In this document: positions 43,367-51,337 of the stretch, in pieces
Position numbering within the stretch: position 1 is the first letter of the stretch
Layout: the number at the start of each line of letters is the position of its first letter
NCBI GenBank assembly: GCA_024134725.1
Contig: CP099863.1
Span: 987,501 to 1,051,500 of the forward strand
Source: Bacillus sp. 1780r2a1
GTDB lineage: Bacteria > Bacillota > Bacilli > Bacillales > Bacillaceae_H
Reading direction: 5' to 3'
DNA length: 64,000 nt
Program-made: the position numbers and the translations under genes
The notes under the pieces: model-generated
What the model was told of the DNA's origin: nothing
What the model saw: the letters and a program-made list of their open reading frames with translations, nothing else
The model's database searches: none

Positions 43367-45847
43367 ATGCATGATTCATTTTTAAATCACATCGTATCCT
43401 CTAGTAGACAAGGCGCGATGAACGTTCATACTTTTAATACAGCACTCATAGAAGCTAGCTCATATGCTATTTTTTTGTTGGATAAAAAAGGGGATTTACT
43501 TTTTTATAACGAACAAGCTTCAGCTTTTGTATGTACTGAAGTGCAAGGACGAATCTCTTTTTTTCAACTTGCAAAGTACGGATTAGATCATGAAAAGTAT
43601 TTTGCATATGCACTGAACGGTGAAGTTGTCCAATTTACAGCAATGTTAAAAACAAAGTGTGGCAAGAATATGAGGATGATGGTGAGTTATATTCCAGTCT
43701 TTATCCATGAACAATTACAAGCGGTGTATGCAATCTGTAAAAAACAGGCGGAAGAGCAGTGGCATTTAATAACGCTTCAAAACCAGCTGGATATGGAACA
43801 AAAGCTAGCGAACATCGGAAGCTGGTATTATGATGTGCTAGAAAATCGATCCTGCTGGTCGAGACAAATGCATTCAATTTTTGGAGTTAAAGAACATAGC
43901 GGTTTTCTTCCTTCATATGATAAAGTGCTGGAGTTTGTTCATCCGGATGATCAAGAATATATGAATCAAACTGTCAAACAAGCTATTAACAGGGGTGATA
44001 GCTATAGTATTAAATATCGTTTAATACAACCAAATGGTGATGTACGTATCGTATTTGAAAAAGCAGACCCCGTCATGAATGAGCAAAATCAAGTTGTGCA
44101 GCTTCTTGGTGTTGTATATGATGTAACTGAAATACATCATATAAAAAAACAGTTTAAGCAGGTTAAACAGAGGTTTTCTGTGAGGCAAGCTAATTTAGAA
44201 GTTGGGATATGGTCAGCAGATGTGCGTGAAAGCAAAGTGACGTTTTGCTCTGATGGCATTGCCGATATCTATGAGGAGTCAATAGAAAAGATTATTGAAA
44301 ATCGATCGTTTTGGAAAGAGCGTGTACATCCTGATGATTTAGAAAAAGTAGAGTTAGCACAATTAAAGTTGATGAAGGGTGACCCTATCTGTCATTACTA
44401 CCGTATTATTACGAAAAAAGGAAATGTTAAATGGTTAAAAGATCAGATAGTTCCTGATGTCGATGAAAAGGGAAACGTCATTCGATTAGATGGAATTATA
44501 GAAGATGTTACGGAGAAAAAGCATTATATAGACGAAATTGAATATCTAGCACACTATGATTACTTAACCAATTTACCGAATCGCCGTAAGTTTGAACAAA
44601 CATTAACTGAAGTAATTACGCATGCTAAAAACAACGAGGCTTCTATTGCTGTTTTTTATCTTGATCTTGATCGCTTCAAGCATTTAAACGATAACCTAGG
44701 TCATGATATAGGTGACCGCATGCTGCAAAAGATAGCGCTTCGGCTTCAACAAAAAACACAGGGGAAAGGGTCTCTTGCGCGAATCGGTGGAGATGAATTT
44801 GCACTGTTTTTTGAATCAGCAAACTGCTTGGAAGATTGTATGCCAATTGCCAAACAGCTTTTTGAACAGGTAGAAAAGGAAGTTAAAATGGATGAACTTG
44901 ACTTGCATACGACAACAAGTATGGGGATTGCAATTTATCCACGTGATGGAGAAGATGCGAAAACTCTTTTGAAAAATGCCAGCCTTGCCTTGCATCGAGC
45001 AAAAGAGTTAGGGAAAAATGAATGGCAGCTCTATTCACCTTGTATGGATAGTCAAATGTATACAAGCTTTCATTTAGAAAAAGAGCTGCGTAATTCGTTT
45101 GAACGCAATGAGCTGTTTCTTCAATATCAGCCAAAGATTAACGCGCAAACGAGAGAGATTGATAGTTTTGAGGCACTGATTCGCTGGAAACACCCAGAGC
45201 GGGAATTTGTATCACCTGGAGAGTTTATTCCAGTGGCTGAGGAGTCTGATCTTATTGTCAAGATCGGTGATTGGGTACTAGAGAAAGTATGTCAACAGCT
45301 GAAAGAATGGAAGCAGTTGGGGCTGACGGTTGTGCCAGTGTCGGTTAACGTATCGTCGAAGCGCCTTTTGAAACCGCACTTTATTGAATTTATCACAGAG
45401 CTCTTAAAACGCTATGACATCGATCCCTCGCTTATCGAACTAGAAATTACGGAAAACTCTATCATTCATCATGAAGATCAGGTGAAAGAAATGATGACAA
45501 CCTTAAGAAAGCAGGGCGTAACGTTTGCTTTAGATGATTTTGGAACAGGGTTTAGCTCGCTATCTCACTTGCAGAAGCTGGAGTTCGACGTACTAAAAAT
45601 AGATAAGACGTTTATCCAATCTGTTGTTGAAAATGAGAAACATCAAATGATTACAAAAAGTCTGCTCTACCTCGCACAAGGGCTGAATATGAAAGTTGTA
45701 GCTGAAGGTGTGGAAACGCATGCGCAGCTTTCGTTCTTAAAGAATCGGGGATGTTCTTTTATTCAAGGCTATATCTTTAGCAAACCTGTGTGCGAAGACA
45801 AAGCGGCTGACTATTTGAGAATGAAGTATTTAACGCCAAATGTATAG
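43367..45847 (+). CDS. PAS-PAS-PAS-GGDEF-EAL c-di-GMP enzyme
   Basis: An 826-aa cytoplasmic signalling protein: a first PAS (about 25-120), two further PAS-PAC units (about 140-265 and 275-390, e.g. LPSYDKVLEFVHPDDQEYM), GGDEF (RIGGDEFALFF, GGDEF at 474-478) and EAL (FEALIRWKHP, EAL at 602-604). Both catalytic signatures are intact, with downstream EAL residues VNVSSKRL, ELEITEN, ALDDFGTGFSSL, LKIDKTFI and AEGVETH, so it could make and break c-di-GMP. No RxxD inhibitory site precedes GGDEF. No membrane helix, so the PAS domains would sense an intracellular cue. Convergent with the FtsZ-like gene. Confidence 0.9.
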   Translation: MHDSFLNHIVSSSRQGAMNVHTFNTALIEASSYAIFLLDKKGDLLFYNEQASAFVCTEVQGRISFFQLAKYGLDHEKYFAYALNGEVVQFTAMLKTKCGKNMRMMVSYIPVFIHEQLQAVYAICKKQAEEQWHLITLQNQLDMEQKLANIGSWYYDVLENRSCWSRQMHSIFGVKEHSGFLPSYDKVLEFVHPDDQEYMNQTVKQAINRGDSYSIKYRLIQPNGDVRIVFEKADPVMNEQNQVVQLLGVVYDVTEIHHIKKQFKQVKQRFSVRQANLEVGIWSADVRESKVTFCSDGIADIYEESIEKIIENRSFWKERVHPDDLEKVELAQLKLMKGDPICHYYRIITKKGNVKWLKDQIVPDVDEKGNVIRLDGIIEDVTEKKHYIDEIEYLAHYDYLTNLPNRRKFEQTLTEVITHAKNNEASIAVFYLDLDRFKHLNDNLGHDIGDRMLQKIALRLQQKTQGKGSLARIGGDEFALFFESANCLEDCMPIAKQLFEQVEKEVKMDELDLHTTTSMGIAIYPRDGEDAKTLLKNASLALHRAKELGKNEWQLYSPCMDSQMYTSFHLEKELRNSFERNELFLQYQPKINAQTREIDSFEALIRWKHPEREFVSPGEFIPVAEESDLIVKIGDWVLEKVCQQLKEWKQLGLTVVPVSVNVSSKRLLKPHFIEFITELLKRYDIDPSLIELEITENSIIHHEDQVKEMMTTLRKQGVTFALDDFGTGFSSLSHLQKLEFDVLKIDKTFIQSVVENEKHQMITKSLLYLAQGLNMKVVAEGVETHAQLSFLKNRGCSFIQGYIFSKPVCEDKAADYLRMKYLTPNV

Positions 45848-45865
45848 CATAGATCATAGATAAGA

Positions 45866-45901
45866 TGAAAAAACACTTGGACGTATCATCCAAGTGTTTT
45901 T
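45866..45901. terminator. bidirectional intrinsic terminator
   Basis: AAAAACACTTGGA / TCCAAGTGTTTTT stem between the convergent GGDEF-EAL and ftsZ-like genes. Confidence 0.88.
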
Positions 45902-45903
45902 AA

Positions 45904-46857
45904 TTAGCTTTCTGAAAAACCAGTTGCGATAACGGTTACCATTACTTTATCTTGAAGGTCTTCGTTGATAACGGAACCGAAGATCATGTTTAATTCTTGA
46001 TCAGAAGCAGACGTCACGATATCAGCAGCTTCCTGAACTTCAAATAAGCTGAGATTAGAGCCGCTTGTAATATTCATGAGAATTCCTTGTGCTCCGTCAA
46101 TTGAACGGTCTAACAGTGGACTAGAAATTGCTTTCTTTGCCGCTTCAGCAGCACGATCAGGACCGCTTGCAATCCCAATTCCCATCAGCGCATAACCTTG
46201 GTCAGACATAATGGTCTTTACGTCAGCGAAATCAAGGTTAATAAAGCCTGGGATAGAAATTAAGTCCGAAATACCTTGAATACCTTGACGAAGTACGTTA
46301 TCAGCTTCGCGGAAGGCATCAAGCATTGTCGTACGCTTATCACCAATTTCTAATAAGCGATCGTTTGGAATGACGATCAGCGTATCAACCGCGTTCATCA
46401 TTTCGTCAACGCCGCCTGTTGCTTGACGCGTCCGTTTTGTTCCTTCAAAACGGAACGGTTTTGTTACGACACCGATTGTTAGCGCACCGAGCTCACGAGC
46501 CATTTCCGCAACAACAGGTGCTGCACCTGTTCCTGTTCCGCCGCCCATGCCTGCTGTTACAAACACCATGTCGGCACCTTGAAGAGCATCTTGGATTTCT
46601 TCTTTGCTCTCTTCCGCAGCAGCGCGTCCAACTTCAGGATTTGCACCAGCACCGAGTCCGCGCGTTAGGGCAGCGCCAATTTGCATGCGCTTTTCTGCTT
46701 TTGATAGATTAAGAGCCTGAGCGTCTGTGTTTACAGCCATAAACTCAACGCCTTGTACACCGTGTTCAATCATGCGGTTAACGGTATTATTTCCACCGCC
46801 TCCTACACCAACTACTTTAATTTTCACTAGTGGAGATCCTGTATCAAAATCAATCAT
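45904..46857 (-). CDS. ftsZ: FtsZ paralogue lacking the C-terminal tail
   Basis: A tubulin-like GTPase closely matching Bacillus FtsZ over the globular domain: [40 protein letters not shown], the tubulin signature GGGTGTG (105-111), NDRLLEI, and the T7 catalytic loop NLDFADV (about 206-212). It stops at [11 protein letters not shown], residue 317, where B. subtilis FtsZ (382 aa) continues into a disordered linker and the DIPTFLRNR-type peptide that binds FtsA, SepF and ZapA/EzrA. Only a terminator follows, so the tail is truly absent. No ftsA or other division gene adjoins it, unlike the housekeeping dcw copy. GTP-dependent polymerisation should be possible; recruitment by FtsA should not. 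Confidence 0.88.
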   Translation of the reverse strand: MIDFDTGSPLVKIKVVGVGGGGNNTVNRMIEHGVQGVEFMAVNTDAQALNLSKAEKRMQIGAALTRGLGAGANPEVGRAAAEESKEEIQDALQGADMVFVTAGMGGGTGTGAAPVVAEMARELGALTIGVVTKPFRFEGTKRTRQATGGVDEMMNAVDTLIVIPNDRLLEIGDKRTTMLDAFREADNVLRQGIQGISDLISIPGFINLDFADVKTIMSDQGYALMGIGIASGPDRAAEAAKKAISSPLLDRSIDGAQGILMNITSGSNLSLFEVQEAADIVTSASDQELNMIFGSVINEDLQDKVMVTVIATGFSES

Positions 46858-47029
46858 ATGTTCAGCCTACTTTCTTTCATTCGATTGTTCAAAAAAGGTA
46901 AGTGATTGTTTAAATAATCATCATCTTTATTTCCGTTGACATAATGATGTTAAATTCACTGTTTTATCGCCATTGTACCATTAATTAAGGTTGTCTGTCT
47001 GTATTTGACGAAAAACGTTATCAAAACGC

Positions 47030-47068
47030 AAAAAAGATGACCAAATAACTCGACTTTGGTCATCTTTT
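47030..47068 (-). terminator. intrinsic terminator
   Basis: AAAAGATGACCAAA / TTTGGTCATCTTTT stem overlapping the stop of the 84-aa gene. T-rich on the minus strand. Confidence 0.75.
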
Positions 47069-47314
47069 GAATGTATCAACATACTGTTTTGCTTGAAGCA
47101 AACCCCAACCTGAATCTTGCCTGATAGCTTTTATAATTTCTACATTTGTTTTTCCTTGTTCGATCATAGCAGAGGTTTTGGCTGTAAGTGCCTCTTGTTG
47201 GTCTTTTGTGAGTGGTATCGATTTAATTTGATTTTCGAGCAGACGAATCTTAGAATTTAAAGCAAGAATATAGAATACTAGAGCCGCAATAATGAGAAAT
47301 AATGCTAGATTCAG
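47060..47314 (-). CDS. membrane-anchored L7/L12-C-terminal-like protein, 84 aa, CTG start
   Basis: A small protein with one N-terminal transmembrane helix (LNLALFLIIAALVFYILALN), a coiled linker (SKIRLLENQIKSI) and a C-terminal region NVEIIKAIRQDSGWGLLQAK QYVDTF. The latter closely recalls the ribosomal L7/L12 C-terminal fold (IKxVRxxTGLGLKEAKxxV). No ATG, GTG or TTG exists between the upstream in-frame TAA and the body of the protein. The first likely initiator is CTG at 47314, with AAGGAG 12 nt upstream. Similar small proteins occur in Bacillaceae without known function. Terminator overlaps the stop. Confidence 0.65.
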   Translation of the reverse strand: MNLALFLIIAALVFYILALNSKIRLLENQIKSIPLTKDQQEALTAKTSAMIEQGKTNVEIIKAIRQDSGWGLLQAKQYVDTFKR

Positions 47315-47423
47315 CTTTTCTTCACACTCCTTTTATTTACTGCTATTACTAGTGTACAAGAAAAAACCTTCAGATAATTTATACCTAAAGGCGCAAGGTG
47401 TTATATTGCAATACGAGGACTAT

Positions 47424-47555
47424 TCATGTGGATTTGTTCTGAAGTAAAAAATCTTTTACCTCTTCAGTTGTGAGACCAAGCTCCTTTGCATACTGCATGA
47501 GTGAAATCCATTCTTGTACATTTTCTTCTACACTGATTGTTGTTTGGTTTATCAT
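47424..47555 (-). CDS. SinI-family antirepressor, 43 aa
   Basis: A very short protein: MINQTTISVEENVQEWISLM then QYAKELGLTTEEVKDFLLQN KST. The segment EWISLMQYAKELGLTTEEVKDFL matches the SinR-binding helix pair of SinI (EWVELMVEAKEANISPEEIRKYL in B. subtilis). SinI-like proteins bind and inactivate SinR-type repressors, releasing matrix genes. It lacks the C-terminal extension of SinI, like the short paralogue SlrA-type antirepressors. Ribosome site AGAGGAGG, 11 nt before the ATG. The leader contains a c-di-GMP-I riboswitch-like RNA whose P1 stem ends about 6 nt before that site. No sinR lies nearby. Confidence 0.8.
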   Translation of the reverse strand: MINQTTISVEENVQEWISLMQYAKELGLTTEEVKDFLLQNKST

Positions 47556-47580
47556 TACTTCAATATCCTCCTCTACCCAT

Positions 47581-47668
47581 TTCAGGGAGCTCAGCCATCA
47601 TAGTGCTTTTCCACCTTAGATCTGTAGCTTTGCGTCGCTTTCTTTCAAAAGGTTTGCCTTTTTCTGAA
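47581..47668 (-). ncRNA. cyclic-di-GMP-I (GEMM-I) riboswitch candidate
   Basis: Read on the minus strand, the leader of the SinI-like gene contains the GEMM-I core in order: GGCAAACC, UUUU, GAAAG, a short arm, then GACGCAAAGC, a CUAAGG junction, a second hairpin (GGUG...CACUAUGAUGGC) and a closing segment. UUCAG at the 5' end can pair with CUGAA at the 3' end as P1. The Vc2 aptamer has the same GGCAAACC...GAAAG...GACGCAAAGCC...CCUAA order. No terminator separates it from the gene; the ribosome site follows P1 by about 6 nt, pointing to translational control. Confidence 0.8.
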
Positions 47669-47721
47669 GAGAACTATTTTTTAGTATCACTGACAGTATA
47701 TAATGAGAAAAAAGAAAAAGG

Positions 47722-47728
47722 TGTCGAA
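47722..47728. promoter_or_regulatory. Spo0A box candidate
   Basis: TGTCGAA, flanked as GTGTCGAAAT, matches the core 0A box. It lies about 50 bp upstream of the riboswitch in the -35 area of the SinI-like promoter. In B. subtilis sinI is a Spo0A target. Confidence 0.4.
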
Positions 47729-47768
47729 ATATGGTATAGTTTTCAATAAAATTGAAAAAAATATCTTA

Positions 47769-47792
47769 TTTATGAGTAAATATACTCATAAA
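47769..47792. promoter_or_regulatory. palindromic operator in front of the GGDEF gene
   Basis: TTATGAGTA-AATA-TACTCATAA, a 9-bp perfect inverted repeat (24 bp with flanks), in the divergent sinI-like / GGDEF intergenic region. The cognate regulator is unknown. Confidence 0.45.
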
Positions 47793-47919
47793 ATGTAATA
47801 TTATAGATTTTTATGGATGGAAAATAGGTAATTTAAACGAAAAATATATGCTAAGGAAAATGAGCTACGGTATAATAATATAGCGGACGCTAACCTTAAC
47901 GAAAATGGAGTCATAGGTC
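47793..47919 (+). promoter_or_regulatory. leader of the GGDEF gene
   Basis: AT-rich leader containing TATAATAATATAG at about 47871-47882, probably the -10 area. The ribosome site (AAAATGGAGTC) is moderate. Confidence 0.35.
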
Positions 47920-49461
47920 ATGCATAGTGAACTACTAAAATATGTAGTAATCGTTGGAAGTTCAGGTGTTCTTATTTTAGCTTTAAGTTTATACGGTGCC
48001 TTTAAAATTCGCGAGGGCCCCGGTGTTAAGCATTATGTCATTTTAACCTGTATGTCTGCAGTTTTTGCTTTTGGATATATGTTTGAAATGATGAGTACTT
48101 CAATTGAAGAAGTGAAGTTTTGGCTAAGCATAGAGTATTTACCGCTTCCATTTATTCCAGCGTTCATTGTTTTAATGTGCTTTAACTACGTTGGCAAAAA
48201 GATTTATCCAGCATTTTATTATCTTTTATTTACTGTTCCAATTATTACAATTTTCACTCACAATACAAATGAGTGGCATCATCTGTATTATAAAAAAGTG
48301 GGATTTCGAAGCGATACGCCTTTTCCAGTGGCAGATTTAGTAGCAGGTCCGTTTCATTATCTCCATTCATTTTATTTGTTTGTCTGCATCATGCTTAGCG
48401 TCATTGTACTATTAATGGAACTTCGAAAATCAGCTTTTCAATTTCAAATGCAAATTTTATTAATGGTATTTGGCTTGCTAACGCCTGTTATCGCCAGCTA
48501 TTTTTATTTAAATAAGCTTAGTCCATATGGCATTGATTTGGGACCTGTTTCCATTGGATTGACCTGCTTGTTTCACGGGGTGGCTATCTTTATGTTCCGT
48601 TCTTTTAACGTGGTGCCTATCGCTCGTGATGTGGTATTTGAAACGATGAAAGAAGGCGTTGTTGTACTAAATCAAAAGGGCATAGTGGTAGACTTTAATA
48701 ATGCCGCTCGTCAAGTGATTCCCATGCTGCATCATAGAATGGTTGGTGAGCATGTTCTATCCATTGTAAAAGAAAATAAAGCACTAGCAACTGTAATTCA
48801 AGAAAGGAAAGATTGTGATTACCGTCACGAAACTGGAGTCATTCAGCACTTTCACGTTCAGTTTTCGGAAATATACAACACGAGCCAAGTATACCTAGGC
48901 CAAATGATTACGTTCAGTGACGTAACAGAACGAGTTAACATGCAGGAAGAACTTCGGAAGATTGCTAGTATTGATGGTTTAACAGGAGTGTATAATCGCA
49001 CATTTTTTGTTCGACAAGCGGAAGAAATGCTCAGATCGCTCACGAAACGTGGAGGGTTAGCAGCTGTTATTATGTTTGACATTGACTACTTCAAAACAGT
49101 CAATGATACGTACGGGCATGAAATGGGAGACGCCGTGTTAAGAAAAATCAGTGAAATTGTTCAGAAAAATGTACGATCGACTGATATCGTTGGGCGCTAC
49201 GGAGGAGAAGAGTTTATTATTTACCTTCCAGCAACTGCTCTTTCTGAAGTTTACAGCTTGGCAGAGCAGCTGAGGGAAGCTATTCAGAATACGGTAATCG
49301 AAGCTAATGAAGTGAAACAGTTTGTAACAGCGAGCTTTGGTATTGCTGCTTTTGATATACAACCAGGAAACACATCATGTACGTTAGATGAATTTGTACG
49401 AAAGGCAGACCAAGCACTATATACCGCAAAACGAAAAGGTCGAAATTGTGTAGAGGTTTGA
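47920..49461 (+). CDS. 7TM-PAS-GGDEF diguanylate cyclase
   Basis: A 513-aa membrane sensor. Seven N-terminal helices (about 1-225) resemble the histidine-kinase-type 7TM input domain. A PAS-like unit follows (about 235-340, VFETMKEGVVVLNQKGIVVD), then GGDEF with the variant GGEEF (428-432, YGGEEFIIYLP). RSTD lies five residues before it, a complete RxxD product-inhibition site. FDIDYFKTVNDTYGHEMGD contains the metal-binding Asp. There is no EAL domain, so it should only synthesise c-di-GMP, in response to an external or membrane signal. It is divergent from the riboswitch-controlled SinI-like gene. Confidence 0.9.
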   Translation: MHSELLKYVVIVGSSGVLILALSLYGAFKIREGPGVKHYVILTCMSAVFAFGYMFEMMSTSIEEVKFWLSIEYLPLPFIPAFIVLMCFNYVGKKIYPAFYYLLFTVPIITIFTHNTNEWHHLYYKKVGFRSDTPFPVADLVAGPFHYLHSFYLFVCIMLSVIVLLMELRKSAFQFQMQILLMVFGLLTPVIASYFYLNKLSPYGIDLGPVSIGLTCLFHGVAIFMFRSFNVVPIARDVVFETMKEGVVVLNQKGIVVDFNNAARQVIPMLHHRMVGEHVLSIVKENKALATVIQERKDCDYRHETGVIQHFHVQFSEIYNTSQVYLGQMITFSDVTERVNMQEELRKIASIDGLTGVYNRTFFVRQAEEMLRSLTKRGGLAAVIMFDIDYFKTVNDTYGHEMGDAVLRKISEIVQKNVRSTDIVGRYGGEEFIIYLPATALSEVYSLAEQLREAIQNTVIEANEVKQFVTASFGIAAFDIQPGNTSCTLDEFVRKADQALYTAKRKGRNCVEV

Positions 49462-49605
49462 TCATTAATTATAGAAGGTTGTTTTGGATAGGGGTTTAGG
49501 ATAAAATAAACTTTAAATGCGAACAATTATATAGGTTTTTTTTTATTTTTCGTATATCCTTAATGATATGGTTTAAGGGCAATACATAGAAACCACAAAT
49601 TTCTT

Positions 49606-49649
49606 ACTGCGAAAAATATGCTTCTTTAGCATATTTTTCGCAGTTTTTG
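49606..49649 (+). terminator. intrinsic terminator
   Basis: ACTGCGAAAAATATGC / GCATATTTTTCGCAGT, a 16-bp perfect stem with a T tail, 145 bp after the cyclase gene. Confidence 0.85.
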
Positions 49650-49674
49650 GTGTACCTAGGGGGATGAAAAAGTC

Positions 49675-50610
49675 ATGAAAAAGAAAGTGTATTTTAACCA
49701 CGATGCAGGAATTGACGATTTAGTATCTTTATTTTTACTGTTGCAAATGGATGACGTGGAGTTAACCGGCGTATCGGTTATTCCAGCAGATGGCTATCTC
49801 GAACCTGGTATTAGTGCAAGTAGAAAAATTATCGATCGCTTTAGCACTCAACAAGTGGAAGTCGCACGTTCAACGTCAAGAGGGATGTATCCATTTCCAA
49901 AAGAGTGGCGCATGCATACGTTTTTCGTTGATGCGCTTCCAATTTTAAATGAGTCAGGCCAAATGAAAGCACCAGTCAGTGATCAACCTGCTCATCGTCA
50001 TTTAATTGAAAAGGTGCGCGCAGAACAGGAAAAAACAACGCTGTTATTTACAGGGCCACTCACAGACCTTGCTAGAGCGCTTGATGAGGCACCTGATATT
50101 GAAAAGAAAATTGAAAAGCTAGTGTGGATGGGCGGAACGTTCCAAGAAGTAGGAAACGTTCAAGAGCCTGAGCACGACGGTACCGCAGAGTGGAATGCAT
50201 TTTGGGATCCAGAAGCCGTTGATCGCGTGTGGAAAAGTGGATTAACAATTGAGATGGTGGCTCTTGAAAGCACCAATCAAGTGCCGCTAACCATTTCAGT
50301 GCGTAACTACTGGGCATCGCTTCGACGCTATACGGGAGTGGATTTCGTCGGTCAGTGCTACGCTGCGTGCCCACCGCTTGAGCATTTTGAAACCAATTCC
50401 ACGTACTATTTGTGGGATGTGTTAACAACCGCTTCTGTTGGCAAGCCAGATCTTGTGAAGATGAAAACCGTTTGTAGCGAGGTAGAAACGAAGGTTCCAA
50501 GCCAAGGAAGAACGTATGAAACAGCAGAGGGAAGACCGGTTCATGTCGTGTATGACGTTGATTCAGAAGCGTTTTTTCACTACATAACAGAGCTATCTAA
50601 AAAGCAATAA
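49675..50610 (+). CDS. nucleoside hydrolase
   Basis: Cleaves the N-glycosidic bond of nucleosides to ribose and base. The Ca-binding N-terminus VYFNHDAGIDDLVSLFLLLQ is a version of DxDxxxDD in which the first Asp is replaced by His-Asp-Ala (residues 9-15). LLFTGPLTDLARAL, LVWMGGTF, AEWNAFWDPEA and the late EVETKVPSQGRT follow the inosine-uridine hydrolase pattern. The catalytic His of purine/pyrimidine preference is not clear. Length 311 aa is typical. The ribosome site AGGGGGAT precedes the ATG. Salvage or ribonucleoside scavenging is the likely role. Confidence 0.85.
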   Translation: MKKKVYFNHDAGIDDLVSLFLLLQMDDVELTGVSVIPADGYLEPGISASRKIIDRFSTQQVEVARSTSRGMYPFPKEWRMHTFFVDALPILNESGQMKAPVSDQPAHRHLIEKVRAEQEKTTLLFTGPLTDLARALDEAPDIEKKIEKLVWMGGTFQEVGNVQEPEHDGTAEWNAFWDPEAVDRVWKSGLTIEMVALESTNQVPLTISVRNYWASLRRYTGVDFVGQCYAACPPLEHFETNSTYYLWDVLTTASVGKPDLVKMKTVCSEVETKVPSQGRTYETAEGRPVHVVYDVDSEAFFHYITELSKKQ

Positions 50611-50627
50611 ATACATGTAAGGTTGAG

Positions 50628-50657
50628 AAGTCCAAGCCGTCTGGTTTGGGCTTTTTC
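50628..50657 (+). terminator. probable terminator
   Basis: AAGTCCAAGCC / GGTTTGGGCTTTTT hairpin, imperfect, after the nucleoside hydrolase gene. Confidence 0.6.
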
Positions 50658-50784
50658 TTATATGCGCAAGCCTACTAGCCTAAAAGGTGTTCGTGTAAAA
50701 GCAAAAGTTTACTTTAGATTTTTTAGGAGCATTTTTTGCATCGGTACATATGATGAGAGTATCAACAAGAGGAGGTGAGACAAT

Positions 50785-50919
50785 ATGTACGGTTACGGAA
50801 ACTGCGGTTACGGTTGTGGTGGTTACGGAGGCGGAAGCGGCTTCGCTTTAATCATCGTCCTTTTCATTCTATTAGTTATTATCGGTTGCGCTTGTTGGGG
50901 ATACAAAGGCGATTGCTAA
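50785..50919 (+). CDS. YjcZ family sporulation protein, 44 aa
   Basis: A tiny Gly/Tyr/Cys-rich membrane peptide: [20 protein letters not shown] followed by [14 protein letters not shown] and [10 protein letters not shown]. The glycine-tyrosine head plus one hydrophobic helix ending in IIG is the hallmark of the YjcZ/YnzE family of sporulation-associated peptides. AAGAGGAGGTGA is an excellent ribosome site 5-7 nt before the ATG. It is monocistronic with its own terminator. Families of this kind are often multicopy in Priestia and B. cereus group genomes. Confidence 0.9.
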   Translation: MYGYGNCGYGCGGYGGGSGFALIIVLFILLVIIGCACWGYKGDC

Positions 50920-50992
50920 TAGCAAGTAAATGATCAGTACTTCAACAGTTAAGAGTATGCTCCTCTTCATTCTCCTATTGTAAAGGCCTTAA

Positions 50993-51018
50993 AGAAGCTA
51001 GCGCACAGCTAGCTTTTT
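50993..51018. terminator. bidirectional intrinsic terminator
   Basis: AGAAGCTAGC...GCTAGCTTTTTT stem between the YjcZ gene and a convergent 40-aa gene, overlapping the latter's stop. Confidence 0.8.
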
Positions 51019-51131
51019 TCATGTTTTAATAAGCTGCTTTTCTTCCTTTTTAATCGTACACCGCAGCTGCATAATAACGTATGTTTTAATTGTTTGATTT
51101 CAGTCATACATACAGGGCACTGTTTGGCCAT
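51009..51131 (-). CDS. tiny zinc-finger protein, 40 aa
   Basis: A short frame with an AAAGGA ribosome site encoding MAKQCPVCMTEIKQLKHTLL CSCGVRLKRKKSSLLKHEKS. CPVC and CSCG give four cysteines spaced like a zinc ribbon, followed by a basic tail. Composition is coherent and the stop falls in a terminator, which supports a real gene. I do not recognise the family. It could be a nucleic-acid-binding or protein-interaction module. An alternative is a chance ORF, but the paired CxxC/CxC makes that less likely. Confidence 0.55.
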   Translation of the reverse strand: MAKQCPVCMTEIKQLKHTLLCSCGVRLKRKKSSLLKHEKS

Positions 51132-51162
51132 TGCTTTTTCATCCTTTCTACATTTGAAAATG

Positions 51163-51190
51163 ACTGCCCACGCCAATTGACGTGGGCAGT
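51163..51190. other. 10-bp perfect hairpin, function unknown
   Basis: ACTGCCCACG-CCAATTGA-CGTGGGCAGT. It lacks a T tract on the plus strand and has only a short one on the minus strand, 150 bp beyond katA. It could be a distal katA terminator or a protein site. Confidence 0.35.
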
Positions 51191-51337
51191 AGAGAAATAG
51201 AGTTATTGAGAAACGAGAATAATAGTTGAGAATAGGTAGTCTAAATTTTCCTATTCGGTCATTTCACTTTTGCCAACGAAACGAAAAAGCCGTTTCCCAG
51301 TCAAAAGCTCCAATGCCTCTCATGGCTGAACAGTCGC

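Noticed and set aside
46419-46712. 97-codon plus-strand frame opposite the FtsZ-like gene
   Set aside because: His/Leu/Gln-rich product typical of an antisense reading of a conserved gene.
45904-46857. Reading this gene as the housekeeping dcw-cluster ftsZ
   Set aside because: No ftsA, ftsQ or mur genes adjoin it and the essential C-terminal tail is missing, so it is treated as a paralogue.
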